Positions 6,949 to 11,291 of a stretch of 11,291 nt of DNA are shown piece after piece. The notes under the pieces are model-generated. The model ran no database searches. It worked only from the letters and a program-made list of their open reading frames with translations, and was not told where the DNA came from. Every line of letters begins with the position of its first letter. The first letter of the stretch is position 1. This DNA is from Clostridiales bacterium (GTDB lineage Bacteria > Bacillota > Clostridia > Oscillospirales > Oscillospiraceae). The stretch spans positions 1 through 11,291 of the forward strand of contig JAAYWX010000133.1 of assembly GCA_012516225.1 (NCBI GenBank), written 5' to 3'. A program made the position numbers and the translations under genes.

Positions 6949-7168
6949 AGTCGTAATCGAACGGATACAAAGATTTTACAATATACTGCGTTTTTTCCGT
7001 AGGATTATAGAAATCAATATCCTGTACCTGAAGAACCGATACTGCAAACGCGATAACCATCAAAACCGAAAAAGCTATAAGTTCCCTCCAGTATTTTTTC
7101 TTAACAAGACGAGGAACTTCATACAATATGAGCACCGCAAAAGCAAAAATGACATAGACTATTTTCAT
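6947..7168 (-). CDS. Small two-helix membrane protein, germinant-receptor D-type subunit candidate
   Basis: The 73-residue product from ATG 7168 has two hydrophobic segments, about residues 2-17 and 31-48, separated by a basic loop (RLVKKKYWR), and a polar Asp/Tyr-rich C-terminus (YPFDYD). The start is chosen because it overlaps the gerB stop as ATGA and has AGAGG 9 bases upstream; a longer reading frame to 7267 would lie within gerB and adds a Cys-rich, unlikely N-terminus. Small two-helix 'D' proteins encoded in or next to germinant-receptor operons are known in Bacillus and change receptor-dependent germination rates. Size, topology and operon position fit that class; sequence homology was not tested. 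It would lie in the spore inner membrane with the receptor. It is the last gene before the operon terminator. Confidence 0.8.
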   Translation of the reverse strand: MKIVYVIFAFAVLILYEVPRLVKKKYWRELIAFSVLMVIAFAVSVLQVQDIDFYNPTEKTQYIVKSLYPFDYD

Positions 7169-8268
7169 TGTTCCGCGCCTCTTTTTTGAAACAGTTTTCG
7201 TATATAAACCACAGCAAGCGTGACGGCCGGCAGCAGAGCTTCCTGCACAATAGCATAAAACGGCCAAACGTTTTTTCCGGCATAAACCTGCTCCATATCC
7301 GATGGGTACAGCTTTACGGCAAATCCGATCACCAGAACTCCTATGGGTATTATAAGAGGCCTGTACGAGCGAAGGTTAAGAAGCCTTGCTGTGCTTATTG
7401 CTGTAACGTAATACATCACCGCAATTTTCATGAATATAGTGATTAGCAGAGTAAGCGCTATCAACACGTCAAGCCTTGTCAGCACTCCGGCGAAATCTAT
7501 TTCCCGCGGTATAGCAAAAGACACGGATGTGGAGTTGGCCACGCGCTCACCTGCCGCTGCAACGTTTCCCACAACACTTATCAGAAGCAGGGCTGTGCTC
7601 ATGCAAAGCGCAAGAAGCACTGGTTTTCTTATCTTGCGGTTTTCCGCCGTATACGGAAAAAACACAAGCAGCGACACCAAATCAAGAAACGGAATGGCCA
7701 GCATAATATGAAGGCTCTGTATAAAGTCTTTAGGCGGTGTTTGAAGCATGGGCTGCAGATTTGAAAATTTCATGTCCTTAAAAAGCAGAATGAAAATAAG
7801 ACTCGTCATAACAGCAACAATCAGCGAAAGCAGAAAGCCACATCGAGCGATTACTTCAATCCCGCCTTTCACCGCCATGGCACAAATGAACATAAGCATA
7901 ATGAGGAACGCTATGCGTGGAGTTTCGGGCATGATATAGGTAATCCAGAAGCTGTTGTAAAAATATGCATAATGGATTATCAACTGAAAGAAAAACCATA
8001 TATACAATGCGGATACGGCTTTCCCGAAATACGGTCCGAAAACGGTGTCGTTTATCTGTACAAGGTCTTTGCCGGCATATCTGCGAGCCAAAACCGTATA
8101 CATCAGCACAAACAAAGCCGTTACGGCGCTTGCCGCAATAACGACAATCCATGTGTCCTGCTTTGTCAGGGCATAATTGAAATTGGCAGTCATAATCATC
8201 GCCTGCATAAAGCTGAACGTAAGAAACATCAGTTGGGTATTCGAAATTACACCTTTTTCAAGCTTCAT
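7165..8268 (-). CDS. gerXB: Spore germination permease-like subunit, GerAB/GerKB family
   Basis: The 367-residue protein matches the usual length of the B subunit and has about ten hydrophobic segments, e.g. residues 12-32, 40-60, 84-105, 118-134, 143-163, 184-206, 216-234, 264-290, 304-320 and 337-356. B subunits belong to the amino acid/polyamine/organocation transporter superfamily and form the germinant-binding part of the receptor in the spore inner membrane. The N-terminus KGVISNTQLMFLTFSF and the GDTVFGPYFG-like segment near 72-82 (QINDTVFGPYFG) are in keeping with the family. The ATG at 8268 has AGGAG 9 bases upstream, which overlaps the gerC stop codon. The stop overlaps the next gene as ATGA. 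The ligand cannot be deduced from sequence; X marks that no specific receptor name can be assigned. Confidence 0.93.
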   Translation of the reverse strand: MKLEKGVISNTQLMFLTFSFMQAMIMTANFNYALTKQDTWIVVIAASAVTALFVLMYTVLARRYAGKDLVQINDTVFGPYFGKAVSALYIWFFFQLIIHYAYFYNSFWITYIMPETPRIAFLIMLMFICAMAVKGGIEVIARCGFLLSLIVAVMTSLIFILLFKDMKFSNLQPMLQTPPKDFIQSLHIMLAIPFLDLVSLLVFFPYTAENRKIRKPVLLALCMSTALLLISVVGNVAAAGERVANSTSVSFAIPREIDFAGVLTRLDVLIALTLLITIFMKIAVMYYVTAISTARLLNLRSYRPLIIPIGVLVIGFAVKLYPSDMEQVYAGKNVWPFYAIVQEALLPAVTLAVVYIRKLFQKRGAEQ

Positions 8269-8280
8269 CCTTGTTTGCTC

Positions 8281-9438
8281 CTATTGCGGCACCGACGGCC
8301 GGCTTATTCTTCCTACAAGGCGGACTTTCGTCCTGACTTCCACGTTTACTTCAATCGTTGTGAAAATTTTGTACCAGTCTTTCTCCATGTTTTCCCATTC
8401 TTTTGGGTGTTCCCTTTGAACGGCATCTCCAAATCCGAAAATATCGGCGTTAAGTTCTTTTGCTTTTTTTACGGCAGACATTATTTCGTCCTTTATTGCC
8501 TGCGCTTTCTGTTTTTCGAGGAAATCAACCGCCGCAGGCTTGGTAAGGTTTTCAGGTCCGGCCTGCTCTCCAAGATTTCCTTCTTCAAGAACTGAAACAT
8601 TAATTTTAACCTTCCCATCCTTGACTTCCGTTTTAAATCCGCTCTTAACTCGTATTATTTCAAAAGCAGCGTAATTTCCTTCTTCGCTTTTAACCTCAAT
8701 AATACCGCCTTTTAGTTCTCCAAGTGCCCATAAAAGTCCCTTGCTTTCCTTTGCATCAAGTTTTCCTATCATTCTGCCGTCCTTGAAAACGGCAGTTCCC
8801 TTTATTTCCGTTTCCTTTTTGTCGTCCTTTCCCGAAATTCCGATAATAGGTGCAATTGGCGCTGTAGTTTTGCTCAAGCTGCGGGCTTTGAAATCCCTCA
8901 GCCTGACAGGCACCGCCCGTGGAGAATAATGGCCTTGCCCTTCAATTACTTTGGCAATGTTGTTAGCGGGAATTTTTTCAAACTTCGGCTCAACATCTAA
9001 GACCTCCCCCGCCTTGTTTTCTGCAATGGCAATCCAGACATTAAGGCGGTTTTCGTGGTCGCGGAGAAAAAAGTCAAGATATGGTAATATCCCTTCTTCT
9101 GCTATACTGCTTCCAAAAACAAGAACCTGGCAATGCGGAAAGTACAGCTTTCTGCTTGATTTTCCAGTCGTATCCCTTATTGCGGAAAACACCGTATTCC
9201 CCGTTTCTTCAACATTCCAAAAAGCCTTTTCTTCGCCTCCGGCCCCCTTGCCTGCGGACTGTATCGCCCCTGGTCGTACCGTCTGAGCTATAAAGCGGAT
9301 TTTTCCCGGCTCGTCGGCTTTGTCTATTCCGGCCCCCATGACTATTCCAAGTTTGTCAAGCTCCCTGCTGTTCCAGCAGCCGCTTAGTCCGATGATTAAC
9401 AGGCAACAGACAAAGGTTTTAAACAGTCTTTTCGCCAT
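8281..9438 (-). CDS. gerXC: Germinant-receptor lipoprotein, Ger(x)C family
   Basis: From ATG 9438 the product is 385 residues with a lipoprotein signal: a Lys/Arg start, a hydrophobic core and the lipobox LSGC, giving lipidated Cys21. CWNSRELDKLGIVMGAGID right after the cleavage site is characteristic of GerAC proteins, as is the C-terminal block with FGFGD and W...KDWYKIFTTIEVNVEV and a final RISRP. The C subunit is anchored to the outer face of the spore inner membrane and is required for receptor function. A GTG at 9450 would put the start inside the Shine-Dalgarno (GGAGGTGAT, 9446-9454), so 9438 is preferred. The gene overlaps gerA by 20 bases and is followed after 12 bases by gerB. The order A-C-B differs from the A-B-C order of the Bacillus subtilis gerA operon. 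Confidence 0.94.
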   Translation of the reverse strand: MAKRLFKTFVCCLLIIGLSGCWNSRELDKLGIVMGAGIDKADEPGKIRFIAQTVRPGAIQSAGKGAGGEEKAFWNVEETGNTVFSAIRDTTGKSSRKLYFPHCQVLVFGSSIAEEGILPYLDFFLRDHENRLNVWIAIAENKAGEVLDVEPKFEKIPANNIAKVIEGQGHYSPRAVPVRLRDFKARSLSKTTAPIAPIIGISGKDDKKETEIKGTAVFKDGRMIGKLDAKESKGLLWALGELKGGIIEVKSEEGNYAAFEIIRVKSGFKTEVKDGKVKINVSVLEEGNLGEQAGPENLTKPAAVDFLEKQKAQAIKDEIMSAVKKAKELNADIFGFGDAVQREHPKEWENMEKDWYKIFTTIEVNVEVRTKVRLVGRISRPSVPQ

Positions 9439-11077
9439 CTCCGAAATCACCTCCGCCGGTATCTGCCTCAGGCCTTTTTTCGCTTTCTTCTGTCCACTTG
9501 TTCATGGCGCCGCTCTGTCTGTCTTCATCAATGGCTATCCCAAGCGGTCTTTTTTTCATCGCCCAAATAGGCGCTCTTATGAAAGTATCTTTCATGCCGC
9601 TTCTATTGAACGGAGCAAGCGGCATTAAATATGGTATTCCAAAGGAGTGCATAGTCGACAGGTGAACAAGCATTGCCAGAAGCCCTATGGCTATTCCGTA
9701 TCCTCCCATTACTCCTGCAAGTATGAGCAAACAGAACCGGATTATTGCCGCGGAGTCTGTCTGGGATGGAACGGCAAATGAAGATACCGCAGTAATTGCA
9801 ACCACAATAACCATCGGTGCTCCTATAAGCCCCGCAGATACAGCAGCTTCCCCTATAACAAGAGCCCCGACTATACTGACGGCCTGTCCTATAGGCCGCG
9901 GCAGCCTAACCCCTGCTTCCCTCAGTATTTCAAAAACAGCAATCATAATCGCGGCCTCAAGAGCCGCCGGAAAAGGAACGCCTTCATGCGCAGCCGCCAT
10001 GGATAGCAGCAGCGGAGTCGGAATAAGTTCCTGATGGAAGGTTGACATTGCAACGTACAAAGCAGGCGCAAGTATGCTTATAAAAAATGCAATAAACCTC
10101 AGCAGCCTTATCGTGCTAGCAAAAAACGGGCGAGAGTAATAGTCCTCGGCGGCTTGGAAGCTGTCTATAAACACCATTGGTACCGTCAGCACAAAGGGTG
10201 TTCCGTCAACGAATATCGCCGCCCGGCCTTCAAGGAGTTTTGCCGCCACTTTATCGGGTTTTTCACTGTTCGCAACTGTTGAAAAAATCGAAAAAGGCGC
10301 GTCCTCAATATACTGTTCTATATATCCCGATTCCAGAATCGCGTCGGTTTTAATTTTGCTGAGGCGCGCTTTAATTTCATCTATAAGCTCGGGCTTGGCA
10401 AGTCCGTTTATATAAGCTATACACACGTCTGTTTTCGTACGTTCGCCTATAGTCAGCGTTTCAAATTTCAGATTTGGGTTTTTGATTTTTCTTCTGAGCA
10501 TAGAAGTATTTATCCTGAGCGTTTCCGTAAAGCCTTCGCGTGGCCCTCGCACTACCGATTCGGTCTGAGGTTCCTCTATTCCCCTTCTTTCCCATCCGCG
10601 CAGGCTGACAGCGAGAGCTTTTTGGGCTCCGTCCATCAGAAATACGGTATCTCCCGCCAGTATTTTGCTTACGATATCGTCTACGGATTCCTTCTCGTCA
10701 ATACTACCCACAAACAGTAGCTTTGACTTGACGTATTCAATGTCGATTTTTTCGGGCAGTTCTCCGTCCTTAAAACTTTCGGCGCCCATCAGCGGCTTCA
10801 GAATATTTTCGTGAACCAAAGTTTTGTCTATCAGCCCGTCTATATAAACAATTACCGCATTTTTGTCCTCTCCGAAAACAAAGCGCCGAAAAATAAGGTC
10901 GCTACTCTCGGTAATTATGTTTTTCAGCATCTCAATGTTCTTGTCAAGATTATCGGTAAACTTCTTTCCTTCTTTGCCCTCATACTCGTATGTTTCATCT
11001 TCAGGGCGGTTCTCCGCTTTTTCCGATTTCTTTTTAATCTTGGCAAAACGCAGTTTCCTAACAATAAAGCTAAACAT
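9419..11077 (-). CDS. gerXA: Spore germination receptor subunit A, GerAA family
   Basis: From ATG 11077 the product is 552 residues. Residues 1 to about 315 are a hydrophilic N-terminal region with the family's VRGPREGFTE motif (176-185), an IGERTKTDVCIAYINGLA segment (210-227) and the FVDGTPFVL element (289-297). Residues about 324-472 hold five hydrophobic segments including FIAFFISILAPALYVA and ILAGVMGGYGIAIGLLAML; a charged, Gly-rich tail of about 40 residues follows. A subunits form the oligomeric membrane channel part of the germinant receptor in the spore inner membrane. The ATG at 11077 has GGGAG 5 bases upstream; an in-frame TTG at 11089 lacks a site at proper spacing. It is the first gene of the operon. 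Expression in the forespore under sigma-G is expected from the family, but I found no convincing sigma-G promoter by eye. Confidence 0.94.
   Translation of the reverse strand: MFSFIVRKLRFAKIKKKSEKAENRPEDETYEYEGKEGKKFTDNLDKNIEMLKNIITESSDLIFRRFVFGEDKNAVIVYIDGLIDKTLVHENILKPLMGAESFKDGELPEKIDIEYVKSKLLFVGSIDEKESVDDIVSKILAGDTVFLMDGAQKALAVSLRGWERRGIEEPQTESVVRGPREGFTETLRINTSMLRRKIKNPNLKFETLTIGERTKTDVCIAYINGLAKPELIDEIKARLSKIKTDAILESGYIEQYIEDAPFSIFSTVANSEKPDKVAAKLLEGRAAIFVDGTPFVLTVPMVFIDSFQAAEDYYSRPFFASTIRLLRFIAFFISILAPALYVAMSTFHQELIPTPLLLSMAAAHEGVPFPAALEAAIMIAVFEILREAGVRLPRPIGQAVSIVGALVIGEAAVSAGLIGAPMVIVVAITAVSSFAVPSQTDSAAIIRFCLLILAGVMGGYGIAIGLLAMLVHLSTMHSFGIPYLMPLAPFNRSGMKDTFIRAPIWAMKKRPLGIAIDEDRQSGAMNKWTEESEKRPEADTGGGDFGDGEKTV
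9446..9454 (-). promoter_or_regulatory. Extended Shine-Dalgarno deciding the gerC start
   Basis: The minus-strand GGAGGTGAT is a 9-base match to the 3' end of 16S rRNA and ends 7 bases before the ATG at 9438. It lies inside the gerA reading frame, so gerC can start independently of gerA termination. The alternative GTG at 9450 is part of this element and cannot use it. Confidence 0.8.
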
Positions 11078-11291
11078 GGCAACTCCCAAAACCCCAATGT
11101 ATTTTCATTAAATATCTTTGCTCAAACATTGCGAATTATGTAAAAAGTGTTTTTCAAAATAAATTTTTAGCTTTATAAGCCCTGCTGATCAATTCAATTA
11201 AAAATTTAACGCCCCATTTCCTGTGCACTATCTGAAATGCATACCATAGGCGTTTAAAATTTTCAAGTGTTAAAATAATAAAAAACTGCAC
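11078..11291. other. AT-rich region upstream of the germinant-receptor operon
   Basis: This stretch is markedly more AT-rich than the genes beside it and contains no supported reading frame. It should hold the operon promoter. A weak sigma-A-like candidate on the minus strand (TTGAAA near 11259-11264 with TATGCA 17 bases downstream) and partial matches to the sigma-G -10 pattern are present but none is convincing. No clear terminator for an upstream gene is seen. Confidence 0.4.

Noticed and set aside
7972..8595. 207-codon open frame on the plus strand opposite gerB and gerC
   Set aside because: It crosses the junction of two well-supported genes on the other strand and has no recognisable domain or ribosome binding site; it is a shadow frame.
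11131..11144. AAAAA-GTG-TTTTT symmetry as a terminator of an upstream gene
   Set aside because: The stem has no GC pairs and the loop is three bases; it is too weak for an intrinsic terminator.
11090..11291. Sigma-G or sigma-F promoter for the germinant-receptor operon
   Set aside because: Partial -10-like matches (for example CATAATT, TATGGTA on the minus strand) have no acceptable -35 element at 17-18 bases. Expected from the family but not seen.

Overview
The window reads as part of the chromosome of an endospore-forming, probably strictly anaerobic Firmicute of the class Clostridia. The grounds are a complete nutrient germinant-receptor operon, an AmmeMemoRadiSam-type radical-SAM locus (common in anaerobes), an SLH-domain exported protease, strong GGAGG-type ribosome binding sites and intrinsic terminators. 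Genus cannot be set from this sequence alone. I see no insertion sequence, CRISPR array, tRNA, rRNA or phage gene.

Layout. (1) Bases 1-2682, plus strand: the distal end of a tryptophan biosynthesis operon. It holds the C-terminal tail of trpC, then a single reading frame fusing phosphoribosylanthranilate isomerase (TrpF) to tryptophan synthase beta (TrpB), then trpA. Junctions overlap by 4 and 8 bases, so translation is probably coupled. (2) Bases 2725-2778: a long hairpin between convergent genes that can end transcription from both sides. (3) Bases 2782-4982, minus strand: a two-gene operon encoding a LigB/Memo-like plus AMMECR1 fusion protein and, overlapping it by GTGA, a radical SAM enzyme. 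This is the least understood system in the window. (4) Bases 5206-6897, minus strand: a monocistronic exported S1 protease with SLH-like N-terminal repeats and no recognisable PDZ domain, with its own terminator and a consensus sigma-A promoter (TTGACA, 17 bases, TATAAT). (5) Bases 6915-11077, minus strand: a germinant-receptor operon in the order A, C, B, then a 73-residue two-helix membrane protein that fits the small 'D' proteins of germinant receptors, and a terminator. Bases 11078-11291 are an AT-rich upstream region with no gene that I can support.

How the parts work together. TrpC, TrpF, TrpB and TrpA carry out the last four steps to tryptophan; TrpFB and TrpA also form the channelled synthase complex. 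The germination proteins would assemble in the spore inner membrane (A, B and D in the membrane, C as a lipoprotein) to sense small-molecule germinants. The amr pair probably acts together on an unidentified substrate. Several start codons were moved inward from the longest reading frame on ribosome-binding-site, promoter or signal-peptide grounds: trpA 1891, protease 6822, small D protein 7168, gerC 9438, gerA 11077.
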